NCBI GenBank assembly: GCA_963808775.1
Contig: CAWEGR010000005.1
Location: 496,001-560,000 of the forward strand
Direction of reading: 5' to 3'
DNA length: 64,000 nt
From: JACVRW01 sp963808775
Lineage (GTDB): Bacteria; Actinomycetota; Thermoleophilia; Solirubrobacterales; Thermoleophilaceae
Made by a program: the position numbers and the translations under genes. The first letter of the stretch is position 1. Every line of letters begins with the position of its first letter. Below the pieces are notes generated by a model. The model was not told where the DNA came from. It searched no databases and saw only the letters and a program-made list of their open reading frames with translations. Below are positions 39,901 to 47,538 of the stretch, piece after piece.

Positions 39901-40563
39901 CTCGCCGTCAACGGCGACCGCGGCGAGCTGCGCCGGCTCGTCGAGCTCCGCATCCCCGAGCTCGTGGACTACCAGGACCTCGACTACGCCCGGCGCTACG
40001 CCGAGCTCGTTCGCCGGGTCCAGGTGGCGGAGCAGGAGCGCGCTCCCGGCAACGGCGAGCTGGCGGAGGCCGTGGCCCGCAATGCCTTCAAGCTGATGGC
40101 CTACAAGGACGAGTACGAGGTCGCCCGCCTGCATCTCGATGCCCTCGAGCAGGCCAAGCGCCAGGCGGAGTTCGGCGACGACGCGAAGGTGTCGTTCATG
40201 CTCCATCCGCCGCTTCTGCGCGCGATGGGCCTCGACCGCAAGCTGAAGCTGGGCGGCTGGTTCGTGCCCGCCTTCCGCTCCCTCAGCCGCATGAAGCGCC
40301 TGCGCGGCACGCGTCTCGATCCGTTCGGGCGCGCCGAGGTGCGGCGGATCGAGCGGGAGCTCATTCCGGAGTACGAGGGCATGGTCGCGGAGGCGATCAC
40401 CCTCCTCAGCCCGGACTCGCACTCGACGGCGGTCGAGCTCCTCGAGCTCCCCGACGTGATCCGCGGCTACGAGGAGATCAAGCTCCGCAACGTCGTGCTG
40501 TTCCGCAAGCGCGCCGAGGCGCTGCTGAAGCGGCTTCGCTCCGGGCGGATTGCGGTCGCCTGA
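36961..40563 (+). CDS. Fused 2-oxoacid (indolepyruvate-type):ferredoxin oxidoreductase
   Basis: This 1200-aa single-chain enzyme oxidatively decarboxylates 2-oxo acids to acyl-CoA and passes electrons to ferredoxin. The pyrimidine-binding half begins around LTGVQGLVRLPLDQHRAD. The thiamine-pyrophosphate site is near LGDGTFHHSGSLAVRAAVAA, with Cys clusters CSGCPHN and CEGCGDCGKKSSC plus ASCNKDLSCLEGDC for Fe-S centres. The gamma-type domain reads MMGIGGTGVVTVNQVLGMAA. The fused IorA/IorB form is known from aerobes. Length is normal for that class. It diverges from leucine dehydrogenase by 118 bases and leads the VOC/FAD/GCS2 genes, 19 bases downstream. Confidence 0.92.
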   Translation: MTTALRRGNRASARDGRFRRPAGAEARRPGMRPEVSLEDKYLLEDGRILLTGVQGLVRLPLDQHRADRARGLTTATMISGYQGSPLGGLDQELSRNRELAEAHHVKHVPGLNEELGATSAWGSQLASALPGARYDGVIGMWYGKAPGLDRAADSLRHGNFVGVSRTGGGLAVVGDDPSCKSSTIPSASEPMLASMHMPVFFPGSVQEVLDLGLHAVACSRASGLWVGFKIVTSVADAVSTANVAPGRVDPSLPVVEWNGSPYEHVPSGHLLAPVSLEMERTLLGPRTELALAYARENGVNRIEGVRDAWLGVVAPGKAYYDLMHALRSLGLEGPALERAGIRVLKLGMVSPLEPEIAREFARGLDEIVVAEEKGPFVETLLKEILYGMPAAPRVLGKRDDRGELLLPAELDLDADLIARAIAARLAAREIGIDSVTARIRKLDEIADPGRLTRPTGALPMATARTPFFCSGCPHNSSIKAPEGTLVGGGIGCHTMVLLNPEGKGEITGITQMGGEGAQWIGMAPFTDDRHLVQNLGDGTFHHSGSLAVRAAVAAGVNITYKLLYNEHVAMTGGQAIEGQLNVPDLTRWLELEGVRRIIVTTEDTKRYRGVALASIAEVRDRKELLDSQQELSEIDGVTVLIHDQECAAELRRKRKRGKAVEPAERVWINERVCEGCGDCGKKSSCLSVVPVDTEFGRKTEIHQASCNKDLSCLEGDCPSFVTVIPGDKAKHVTPELKVELPEPRPLVSSDDFGVRMMGIGGTGVVTVNQVLGMAALMDGLHVSGLDQTGLSQKGGPVISDLRITSEPRASAAKMPAGSVDLYLGFDLLGAASEKNLSCADSERTAAVVSTTAVPTGRMVVDPGEHFPELALQLDRIEAATRRERNTYLDAGRLSEHLFGDHMMTNTLALGAAFQRGLLPVSSESLEAAIRLNGAAVEKNLAAFAWGRAVVAAPDAVEQTTRAPAPVEARELTEAERELVTLAVNGDRGELRRLVELRIPELVDYQDLDYARRYAELVRRVQVAEQERAPGNGELAEAVARNAFKLMAYKDEYEVARLHLDALEQAKRQAEFGDDAKVSFMLHPPLLRAMGLDRKLKLGGWFVPAFRSLSRMKRLRGTRLDPFGRAEVRRIERELIPEYEGMVAEAITLLSPDSHSTAVELLELPDVIRGYEEIKLRNVVLFRKRAEALLKRLRSGRIAVA

Positions 40564-40582
40564 CGGGGGTAATGGCGTCGCG

Positions 40583-41270
40583 ATGACGCCGAGCCTTCGC
40601 CCCACCAGCCTCGACCACGTCGCGCTCTGGACCGATGAGCGGGCCGCGATCGCCACGTTCTGCTGCGACCACCTGGGCATGCATGCGATCGAGGAGACGG
40701 GCGACTTCACGCTCGTCGGGGTCGACGCGAAGCTCGGCAAGCTCACGCTGTTCGACGCCGATGGCCCGCGCGAGCCCGGCTCGCTCGAGCGCGTGGTCCT
40801 TCGAGTCGAGGACCTGGACCAGGTGGCCGAGCGGCTCCCGGTCGAGCTCGCCCAGGACGGCGACGGTGTCGCGCGCTTCGATGCGCCCGGCGGTCTGCGC
40901 CTGGGTCTCGTCGAGCGCCCCGGGCGGCCGTTCGACCTCGACCACGTCGTGCTGAGGCTGGGCGACCCGGACGGCGCCCGCGCAGAGCTCGAGCGCCTCG
41001 GCTTCGAGCGCAGGAACGGCACGCTCGCGGTCGACGACCGCCACGTCCGCGTCGAGGCCGGGCGGCGCGGGGGTCGAGGAGCGACCGCTGCTCAACCACA
41101 TCGCGTTGCTCGTGGACGACGCGCACGCGATCCAGGCAGAGGCGGAGGCCGCCGGTCTCGAGATCGACGACGTCAAGGACGCCGCGAACACGTTCGCGGT
41201 CTTCGTCCGCGGCCCGGAGGGCGTCCGGATCGAATACGTCGAGCACAAGCCGGGCTTCGCGCTCGTCTGA
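40583..41270 (+). CDS. VOC (glyoxalase/dioxygenase-fold) family protein, single-base frameshift
   Basis: This metal-binding protein has two VOC repeats. Repeat one starts TSLDHVALWTDERAAIATFCCDHLG and continues to VERPGRPFDLDHVVLRLGDPDG. After VRVEAGR the frame breaks at a GGGGG run, 41069-41073. The next frame continues VEERPLLNHIALLVDDAHAI to RIEYVEHKPGFALV and a TGA at 41268. Removing one G restores the whole protein. In the uncorrected frame it would appear fused to the FAD enzyme, which is an artefact. VOC proteins act on diverse small molecules; the substrate is unknown. Confidence 0.82.
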
Positions 41271-41281
41271 CCGGAGCGGCC

Positions 41282-42352
41282 GTGTCCGACATCGTCGTTG
41301 CCGGCGCGGGCATGGCCGGGCTGGTCGCCGCCGCCGAGGCGCGCCGGCTCGGCGCCGGGGTTCGGGTGCTCGAGAAGCTCGAGCGGCCGGGCGGGTCCAT
41401 GCGGCTCTCGAGCGGGGTCGTCTGGCGCCATCGCGAGCTCGACCGGTTTCGGGCCGAGTGCCCCGGGGGCGACCCGCGCCTCCAGGCGCTGCTTCACGAG
41501 CGCCTCGACGGCGACCTGCGCTGGCTCGAGTCGCTCGGCGCTCCCGTCATCGCGCGCGAGACGGGCAACCCGATCACGACCGGTGTGCGCTTCGATCCCG
41601 AGGGGCTGACCGCCGCGCTCTGCCGCGCGGCCGGATGGATCGAGCTCGGGGCACCCGCCGGCCCGGACCTGCTCGACGGACCGGAGCCACTCGTGCTCGC
41701 GAGCGGCGGCTTCGGCGCGAGCCGCGAGCTGCTGCGCGAGCACGTGACCCCCGAGGCGGCGCACGTCTTCATCCGCGCGGCGCCCGGCAGCGTCGGCGAC
41801 GGGCTGCATGTCGGCCTCGCTGCGGGCGGGGAGCTGAGCGCCGGGCTCGACGAGGTCTACGCGCGCCTCATGCCCGGCCCACCGGCACGGGTCGACCCCA
41901 CGGACCTCGTTCGGCTCTCCCAGCTATACGCGGGGCACGCGCGGGTGACGAACGAGCGCGGCGAGCCGTTCGAGACGCGGACCTGGTCCGAGATCGACGT
42001 GGCTCAGTGGGCCGCGCGCCAGCCGCGCGCCCGCGCGTTCCTGGAGGTCGATCGCGCCGCGCTCGAGCAGCGCGTCAGGGAGCGCAGCGTGGGGGAGATG
42101 GTCGAGGCCGCGGCGGCCGCGGGCGCCCCCGTCCGGAACCGCGGCGAGCATGTGGTCGTGGAGACGGTCGCCGGGATCACGACGACGCTGGGCGGGCTGC
42201 GCATCGACGAGGGGTGCCGGGTCGCGCCGGGGGTGTTCGCCTGTGGCGCCGACGCCGGAGGCATCGCGACCGGCGGCTACGCGAGCGGGCTCGCCGCGGC
42301 CCTCGTGCTCGGCCGCGCCGCGGCCCGGGCCGCGCTCGGGGAATCCCCATGA
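41282..42352 (+). CDS. FAD-dependent oxidoreductase (fumarate reductase/ketosteroid dehydrogenase-like)
   Basis: This 356-aa flavoprotein starts at a GTG with GGAG seven bases before it. The dinucleotide-binding motif is DIVVAGAGMAGLVAAAEARRLGAGVRVLEK, followed by GGSMRLSSGVVW. The FAD-binding C-terminus reads TTTLGGLRIDEGCRVAPGVFACGADAGGIATGGYASGLAAALVLG, the family signature. At 356 aa it is shorter than most members (about 450-570), so the cap domain is reduced. It is coupled to the GCS2 gene by an ATGA overlap. The substrate is unknown; an acyl-CoA or enoate is possible given the neighbours. Confidence 0.85.
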   Translation: MSDIVVAGAGMAGLVAAAEARRLGAGVRVLEKLERPGGSMRLSSGVVWRHRELDRFRAECPGGDPRLQALLHERLDGDLRWLESLGAPVIARETGNPITTGVRFDPEGLTAALCRAAGWIELGAPAGPDLLDGPEPLVLASGGFGASRELLREHVTPEAAHVFIRAAPGSVGDGLHVGLAAGGELSAGLDEVYARLMPGPPARVDPTDLVRLSQLYAGHARVTNERGEPFETRTWSEIDVAQWAARQPRARAFLEVDRAALEQRVRERSVGEMVEAAAAAGAPVRNRGEHVVVETVAGITTTLGGLRIDEGCRVAPGVFACGADAGGIATGGYASGLAAALVLGRAAARAALGESP

Positions 42353-43449
42353 GGATCGTCCCGACGGAGCACGCCTTCGGCAGCGGCGAGCCGTTCTCGA
42401 TCGGGCTCGAGGAGGAATTGCTGCTCGTCGACCCCGAGACGCACGCGCTCGCTCACGTGGCGGACCGGATCGTGCCGGCCCTCGGCATGCCCGAGGAGCG
42501 CGCGGGCCACGAGGCCTTTCTCGCGGAGATCGAGCTGCGCTCAGAGCCGTGCGCGAGCGCCGGCGAGGCGGTGGCTCAGCTCGGCGAGGGCCGGGCAGCC
42601 GCGCGCGCGGCCGGAGCGACGCCAATGGCCGCCGGCCTCCACCCGGACGCCGCGTTCGGCGACGTCCGGCTCGTCGACTCCGACCGCTATCGCCGCGTCG
42701 AGGCCGAGATGCGCGGCCTGATCACCCGAACGCCGGAGTGCGCCCTGCACGTGCACGTCGGCATGCCCGATCCCGAGGCGGCGGTGGCGGCGAGCACGGG
42801 ACTGCGCGAGGCGCTGCCGCTGATCCAGGGCCTCGGCGCGAACTCTCCGTTCTGGTTCGGAAGGGACTCGGGCCTCGCGAGCGCGCGCTCGGCGATGGTC
42901 CGCGGCTACCCGGGCCGCGGCGCCCCGCCGCCCCTGCGGAGCTGGGAGGACTACCTCGAACAGCTCGACGCGATCGGGTCCGGCGGCGGTCCGCAGGACC
43001 ACACGATGGTGTGGTGGGACGTGCGCCTTCAGCCGCGGCTCGGCACCGTCGAGCTGCGCGAGCTCGACGTCCAGTCGGGCCTCGAGGAGGCGGCCGGCAT
43101 CGCGGCGCTCGTGCACGCGATTGCGCGCCGGTCCGCCGAGCGGCCGGTCGAGCACCCGTCGCCGGAGCAGGCGATCGCCTGGTCCTGGTTCCGCGCGTCG
43201 CGCGACGGCCTCGATGCCGAGATCGCACACGAGGGCAGGCTCATGCCGCTGCGTGAGGCCGCCCGAGCGACGCTCGACGCGCTCGGCGCCGGGGATCCTG
43301 CGCTCGACGGCGTCGAGCGCATCCTGCGGGACGGCAACGGCGCGGACCGCCAGCGGGTCGCGCATGCGGCCGGCGGCATGCCCGCCCTGCTGGCCTTCCT
43401 CGTCGAGGAGACCGCAGGGCGGGAGCCGGAGGCTCTGGAGGCTCGCTAG
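42349..43449 (+). CDS. Carboxylate-amine ligase, glutamate-cysteine ligase type 2 (YbdK) family
   Basis: This 366-aa ATP-dependent ligase carries the GCS2 features FSIGLEEELLLVDPETH (metal site), FLAEIELRSEPCAS, CALHVHVGMPDPEAAV, GANSPFWFGRDSGLASARSAM and MVWWDVRLQPRLGTVELRELD. Members make gamma-glutamylcysteine weakly or ligate unknown amines. Four bases overlap the FAD gene upstream, so translation is coupled. The stop overlaps the convergent sigma factor gene by four bases. The biological substrate is unknown. Confidence 0.9.
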   Translation: MRIVPTEHAFGSGEPFSIGLEEELLLVDPETHALAHVADRIVPALGMPEERAGHEAFLAEIELRSEPCASAGEAVAQLGEGRAAARAAGATPMAAGLHPDAAFGDVRLVDSDRYRRVEAEMRGLITRTPECALHVHVGMPDPEAAVAASTGLREALPLIQGLGANSPFWFGRDSGLASARSAMVRGYPGRGAPPPLRSWEDYLEQLDAIGSGGGPQDHTMVWWDVRLQPRLGTVELRELDVQSGLEEAAGIAALVHAIARRSAERPVEHPSPEQAIAWSWFRASRDGLDAEIAHEGRLMPLREAARATLDALGAGDPALDGVERILRDGNGADRQRVAHAAGGMPALLAFLVEETAGREPEALEAR

Positions 43450-44330
43450 GCCGCGTCGCGCAGCGCCGCAACGGCGCCGTCCTGCGCCAGGCGGCGCAGG
43501 GCACGGTCCTCGAGCTGGCGCACGCGCTCGCTCGAGAGGCCGAGGCGACGGCCGGTCTCGCGAAGGGCGTGGGGCTCTTCCCGGTCGAGGCCGAAGCGCA
43601 GCGTGATGATGTCGCGCTCCACCTCGGGAAGGGTCTCAACGGCCTCGCGCAGCTTCGTGTCCTCGGCGTTCGTGACGACCTCCTCCTCGACGGAGGGGCC
43701 CTCGCCCGCGATCAGGTCGCCGAGGGCGGTCTCGCCGTCCTCGCCGACGCCCTGGTCGAGGCTGGTCGGGCCGCGGTCGGCGCGGCGGATGTCCGCCACC
43801 TCGTCCACGGGCAGGTCCACGAACTCGGAGATCTCCTCCTCGGTCGGCTGGCGGCCGAGCTGGACGGCGAGCTTGCGCTCGGCGTCAGCGATCTTGCGCG
43901 CCCGCGCCACGATGTGGACCGGCAGGCGGACGGTGCGGCCCGAGTTGGCGAGCCCGCGGCCGATCGCCTGGCGAATCCAGAGCGTGCCATAGGTGGAGAA
44001 CTTGAAGCCCTTGCGCCAGTCGAACTTCTCGACCGCGCGGATCAGTCCGAGCATGCCCTCCTGGATCAGGTCCGACAGGGGAAGGCCCTGACCCTGGTAC
44101 TTGCGCGCGACGGAGATCACGAGGCGGAGGTTCGCGTTGATCATGCGCTCCTTCGCCGCGAGATCGCCCTTCTCGATGCGCTTGGCAAGCTCGATCTCGT
44201 CCGCGGCAGTGAGCAGCGGATGGCGCCGAGCCTCGTTGAAGAAGAGCTGCAGGGAATCCTCGAGCTCCACCGGCTCTACGCGGCGGGTCTCGGGGGTCTC
44301 TGCGGGGCGGATAAGCGTGTCAGTCGTCAT
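43446..44330 (-). CDS. RpoD-like (group 1/2) sigma-70 factor
   Basis: This 294-aa RNA polymerase sigma subunit lacks a large region 1.1 and has regions 1.2-4.2. Region 1.2 is LQLFFNEARRHPLLTAADEIELAKRIE, and region 2 includes FDWRKGFKFSTYGTLWIRQAIGRGLANSGRTVRLP. Region 3 follows, and region 4.2 is RETGRRLGLSSERVRQLEDRALRRL. The -10-contacting helix differs from a classical RpoD in having Gly-Thr (YGTLWIRQAI) where YATWWIRQAI is usual. It resembles the second factor at 56360. An inverted repeat lies upstream of its promoter region. It is probably an alternative primary-like sigma, not the vegetative one. Confidence 0.9.
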   Translation of the reverse strand: MTTDTLIRPAETPETRRVEPVELEDSLQLFFNEARRHPLLTAADEIELAKRIEKGDLAAKERMINANLRLVISVARKYQGQGLPLSDLIQEGMLGLIRAVEKFDWRKGFKFSTYGTLWIRQAIGRGLANSGRTVRLPVHIVARARKIADAERKLAVQLGRQPTEEEISEFVDLPVDEVADIRRADRGPTSLDQGVGEDGETALGDLIAGEGPSVEEEVVTNAEDTKLREAVETLPEVERDIITLRFGLDREEPHALRETGRRLGLSSERVRQLEDRALRRLAQDGAVAALRDAA

Positions 44331-44370
44331 GGTGCAGCTCGTTCGTTTAGATCGTTAGAAGTCCGTCGAA

Positions 44371-44418
44371 AGTATTACACAGAAGTGCTCTGAGGGTTAC
44401 CCAGGGTCAGTCAGAGCA
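44371..44418 (-). promoter_or_regulatory. Candidate promoter and operator of the SigA-like gene
   Basis: On the minus strand TAATACT (44377-44371) resembles a -10 box about 40 bases upstream of the start. Just upstream, TGCTCTGA (44386-44393) and TCAGAGCA (44411-44418) form a perfect 8-base inverted repeat with a 17-base spacer across the -35 area. A regulator could bind there, or the arms could form a hairpin ending transcription from the other side. Confidence 0.4.
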
Positions 44419-44575
44419 GTCGCGAGACCGCGTGCGAACGCCCCATTGTGCCACATTGGCGTCCTCGATGCGCCTCAGAGGCGAAATCGCGCCCTCCGCA
44501 TGTGGCCTGAGCCGTGTGGTCGGCGTACCCTTCGGGTAGAGCGCAGACGATGATCTCGGCGAAGGAGGGCAGGGC

Positions 44576-45706
44576 ATGCAGGTCACCGCTCCTGATCGCG
44601 ACCAGCTGCGGAGGCTCGCCGAACTTCGGCTCGACCGGCCGGTCGTCCTGAGCCTGTATCTCGACCTCGACCCCTCCGAGTTCGCCACGCCGCCCGCCCG
44701 CGCCACCGCGGTGCGCTCCCTGCTCGACGAGGCGGACCGCCGCGTGCGCGAGCGCAACGGCCTGGAGCACGCGGACAGGGCCGCCCTCGAGGCCACGCTC
44801 AGGCGGGCGTCCGAGTTCCTCGAGCGCCAGCTCCCCACCGAGGGCGCCCACGGCGTCGCCCTGTTCGCGAGCGAGTCCGCCGACCTCTTCGAGGCGATCA
44901 AGCTTCCCCGCCCCGTCAGCAACCGCGTCGCGATCGGCTACGCGCCGCTCGTCGGGCCGCTCGCGCGCCTCGAGCGCCGCGAGCGCTGGTGCGTCGCGCT
45001 CGTCGGCCGCCGCGACGCCCGCATCTTCCGCGGCTCGCCCGACGGGCTGCGTGAGATCGAGCAGATCCACGACACCGTCTTCGGCCAGCACGACCGGGGT
45101 GGCTGGTCCCAGTCGCGCTACGCGCGCGGCATCGAGAAGGAGAAGGACGATCACCTGAAGCACACCGGCGACGCCCTGATGGCGCACTTCAAGCGCCGTC
45201 CCTTCCAGCGCCTGATCGTCGGCGGGCCGCGCGAGGTGGCGGCGGACTTCGAGACGAAGCTGCACGGCTACCTGCGTGACCGGCTCGCCGGCCGCATCGA
45301 CATCGACGTGGACAGCGCGACGCCCGACAGCGTGCTCGCGGCCGCGCAGCCGCGCTTCGACGAGCTCGAGCGCGAACGCGAGGCGGAGGCCCTCGAGCGC
45401 CTGGGAGCGAGCGGCGCGTGCGGTATCGAGGACGTGCTGCGGGCGCTGAACGAGCGTCGCGTCGAGACGCTTCTGCTCGACCCGCAGTTCTCCGGCGTGG
45501 CCGGAGTGCAGTGCCGCGAATGCGGCTGGCTCGGTCTCGAGGGGGAGAGCTGCCCGGCGGACGGCGCCCCGACGATCGCGCTCGACGACATCACCGACTC
45601 GGCCATCGAGCTGGCCGTCCAGGGATCGGCCGAGCTCGTCGCGCTACGGCATCACGAGGAAGCTCTCGAAGATCACGGCGGTGCGGCCGCACTGCTCCGC
45701 TTCTGA
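44576..45706 (+). CDS. baeRF-type protein (bacterial archaeo-eukaryotic release-factor family)
   Basis: This 376-aa cytosolic protein matches the eRF1/Vms1-like bacterial family. An N-terminal domain (VVLSLYLDLDPSEFATPPAR) is followed by a central Rossmann-like domain with CVALVGRRDARIFRGSPDGL and the motif GGWSQSRYARGIEKEKDDHLK. A C-terminal zinc-ribbon-like CRECGWLGLEGESC ends it. Such proteins are thought to act in ribosome rescue or tRNA hydrolysis, but bacterial members are largely untested. It diverges from the sigma gene by 246 bases, and a good ATG start is present. Its role in release is inferred from fold only. Confidence 0.82.
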   Translation: MQVTAPDRDQLRRLAELRLDRPVVLSLYLDLDPSEFATPPARATAVRSLLDEADRRVRERNGLEHADRAALEATLRRASEFLERQLPTEGAHGVALFASESADLFEAIKLPRPVSNRVAIGYAPLVGPLARLERRERWCVALVGRRDARIFRGSPDGLREIEQIHDTVFGQHDRGGWSQSRYARGIEKEKDDHLKHTGDALMAHFKRRPFQRLIVGGPREVAADFETKLHGYLRDRLAGRIDIDVDSATPDSVLAAAQPRFDELEREREAEALERLGASGACGIEDVLRALNERRVETLLLDPQFSGVAGVQCRECGWLGLEGESCPADGAPTIALDDITDSAIELAVQGSAELVALRHHEEALEDHGGAAALLRF

Positions 45707-45771
45707 GCGCTCGCCGGGTTGGCCGGCGGCGGATCGGGAATCGGCGAGGCACACCCGACTTGAGGAGAAGC

Positions 45772-46008
45772 ATGTTCAAGCTGCTGGCCGGCGCCGCGAT
45801 CGGATTCGCGGCAGCCTGGTTCATGGATTCGACAGAGGGCGAGCACCGGCGCACGATGCTCAAGGAGCGGGCCTCCGGACTCGCCGGCAAGGGCAAGGAG
45901 GGCGCCCAGAGCGCGGCTCAGTCCGCCCAGGGCGTCGCCGAGCAGGTCAAGGAGAAGGCCACGTCGGACAACGGCGAGACCGTGAGCAGCGGTTCGCAGG
46001 TCAGCTGA
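45772..46008 (+). CDS. Small YtxH-like membrane-anchored protein
   Basis: This is a 78-aa protein with GAGGAGA eight bases before the ATG. A short N-terminal hydrophobic segment (FKLLAGAAIGFAAAWFM) is followed by an Ala/Gly/Gln/Lys-rich helix (GKGKEGAQSAAQSAQGVAEQVKEK). This is the pattern of YtxH/gas-vesicle-type stress proteins. It lies 65 bases after the baeRF gene and converges with marR, overlapping its end by eight bases. A general-stress role is inferred from the family only. Confidence 0.75.
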   Translation: MFKLLAGAAIGFAAAWFMDSTEGEHRRTMLKERASGLAGKGKEGAQSAAQSAQGVAEQVKEKATSDNGETVSSGSQVS

Positions 46009-46462
46009 CGGAGCTGAGCGCCGGCGCGCGGTCGCCGTCCTCGAGACGGGCGGCGGCCGCTCGCAGCGCGTCGCGCAGCGCCCGCTGCTGCTCGAGCGGC
46101 AGGGCGGCGATCTCGGAAGGCGGCTGCGACATCTTCGCCACGACGTCCGCGCGAATTCGCTCTCCCTCCTTCGTCAGGCGGATGATCTTCACGCGCCGGT
46201 CCGTCTCGGACTCGCGGCGCTCCACGAGCCCGCGCGCCACGAGCCTGTCGACGATCCCGGTGACGTTCGAGGGGTCGCAGAAGAGCTGGCGCGCGAGGGC
46301 GCGCATGGGGGTCTCCTCACCGGGCTCGAGCATGCGCAGCGAGTGAAGCTGCACGGGGGAGAGGTCGAGCTCCCGGGCGAGCTCGAAGACCCGGGGCTTG
46401 TTCGCCTGCATGATCCGCCAGAGGAGCGCCCACGCCTCGGCTGCTGGTGACTCGGCCGCCAT
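46001..46462 (-). CDS. MarR-family transcriptional regulator
   Basis: This 153-aa dimeric winged-helix repressor has RVFELARELDLSPVQLHSLRML, recognition helix MRALARQLFCDPSNVTGIVDRLVARGLVERRESETDRRVKIIRLT and a C-terminal dimerisation helix. It diverges from the ABC exporter operon across 53 bases that hold a palindrome (46495-46511). It should therefore repress both itself and the exporter until a toxic ligand binds. The Cys in the recognition region (LFCDPS) might allow redox sensing. Confidence 0.93.
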   Translation of the reverse strand: MAAESPAAEAWALLWRIMQANKPRVFELARELDLSPVQLHSLRMLEPGEETPMRALARQLFCDPSNVTGIVDRLVARGLVERRESETDRRVKIIRLTKEGERIRADVVAKMSQPPSEIAALPLEQQRALRDALRAAAARLEDGDRAPALSSVS

Positions 46463-46494
46463 GGTTTAGAAGGATGATAGTCGAGCATATAAAT

Positions 46495-46511
46495 AGTTGA
46501 CAACCTCAACT
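46495..46511. promoter_or_regulatory. MarR-type operator between marR and the ABC exporter genes
   Basis: AGTTGA CAACC TCAACT is a perfect 6-base inverted repeat with a 5-base centre. On the minus strand TTGTCA (46503-46498) and TATCAT (46479-46474), 18 bases apart, could be the marR promoter, so the operator covers its -35 box. The exporter start lies five bases downstream of the repeat, so its leader is very short. Confidence 0.65.
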
Positions 46512-46515
46512 TTCG

Positions 46516-47538
46516 ATGGCTACCCTCAACGACATGACTGAAGCGGCGATCGAGGCCCATGGCCTCGTAAGGGATTTCAAGAAGGGGCCGCGGGCTGTCG
46601 ACGGCATCGACCTGCGCGTCGAGCCGGGCGAGGTCTACGGCTTCCTCGGGCCGAATGGGGCGGGCAAGTCCACGACCGTGCACATGCTGACCACGCTGCT
46701 GCCGCCCACGGCGGGTACGGCGCGTGTGGCGGGCCACGACGTGGTCGAGGAGGGCCCCGCGGTGCGCGCCGCGATCGGCGCAGCGCTGCAGGAGGCCGCG
46801 CTCGACCCGTTCCTAACCGGCACCGAGCACATGAAGTTGCAGACGGCCCTGCACGGCATGCGCGGCGAGGACGCCGCAAAGCGCACCGTCACGCTGCTCG
46901 AGCGCGTGGGACTGACGAAGGCGGCCGACCGCCGCGTGGGCGGCTACTCGGGCGGCATGAAGCGCAGGCTCGACCTCGCGCTCGCGCTCGTGCACAAGCC
47001 GCGCATCCTGTTCCTCGACGAGCCGACAACCGGGCTCGACCCGCAGAGCCGCACCGCGCTCTGGGACGAGGTGCAGAAGCTCGCCACCGAGCGCGGCGTG
47101 ACCGTCTTCCTCACGACCCAGTACCTCGAGGAGGCGGACGTGCTCGCCGACCGCGTCGGGATCATCGACCAGGGCAGGATCGTTGCCGAGGGGACGCCGG
47201 ACGCGCTCAAGGCGGAGATCGGGCGCCCGAGTGTCGAGGCCACGCCCGCCGACCCGGAGCAGCTCGGTCCCATGAAGTCGGTGCTCTCGCGCTTCGGCGA
47301 GCAGGTGGCGGCCTCCCCGAAGTCGGCAGCCGTGAGGCTGTCGGGCGGCGAGTCGCAGCTCGCCGAGGTCGTGCGCGCCCTCGACGCGGAGGACGTCAAG
47401 ATCGAGCAACTGCAGCTGCACGCGCCGACGCTCGACGACGTCTTCCTCGCCAAGACGGGCCGCTCGCTCGAGGGGGCCGAGGAGGAGGAGGCGATCGAGG
47501 AAGAGGAGGACCGCGAGGGCGAGGCGGTGGCCGCGTGA
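46516..47538 (+). CDS. ABC exporter ATP-binding protein, daunorubicin-resistance type
   Basis: This 340-aa ATPase has Walker A GPNGAGKST, signature YSGGMKRRLDLALALV, Walker B ILFLDEPTTGLDPQ and the QYLEEADVLADRVGIIDQG region. The C-terminal DrrA-type extension (LHAPTLDDVFLAKTGRSLEG) ends in an acidic Glu-rich tail. In-frame ATGs at 46516 and 46534 are possible; neither has a good ribosome site, so a leaderless transcript is possible. It overlaps the first permease by four bases (GTGA). With the two permeases and the divergent marR it forms a typical drug-efflux operon. Confidence 0.93.
   Translation: MATLNDMTEAAIEAHGLVRDFKKGPRAVDGIDLRVEPGEVYGFLGPNGAGKSTTVHMLTTLLPPTAGTARVAGHDVVEEGPAVRAAIGAALQEAALDPFLTGTEHMKLQTALHGMRGEDAAKRTVTLLERVGLTKAADRRVGGYSGGMKRRLDLALALVHKPRILFLDEPTTGLDPQSRTALWDEVQKLATERGVTVFLTTQYLEEADVLADRVGIIDQGRIVAEGTPDALKAEIGRPSVEATPADPEQLGPMKSVLSRFGEQVAASPKSAAVRLSGGESQLAEVVRALDAEDVKIEQLQLHAPTLDDVFLAKTGRSLEGAEEEEAIEEEEDREGEAVAA

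Noticed and set aside
36814..41022. A 1402-residue open frame antisense to the oxidoreductase gene
   Set aside because: Ala/Arg/Leu/Asp-rich translation with no family motif; in very GC-rich DNA the antisense of a long gene lacks stop codons by composition.
40550..42352. A VOC-FAD oxidoreductase fusion protein
   Set aside because: The VOC gene continues in the other frame to its own TGA at 41268 and the FAD gene has its own GTG and ribosome site; the fusion arises from an extra G.
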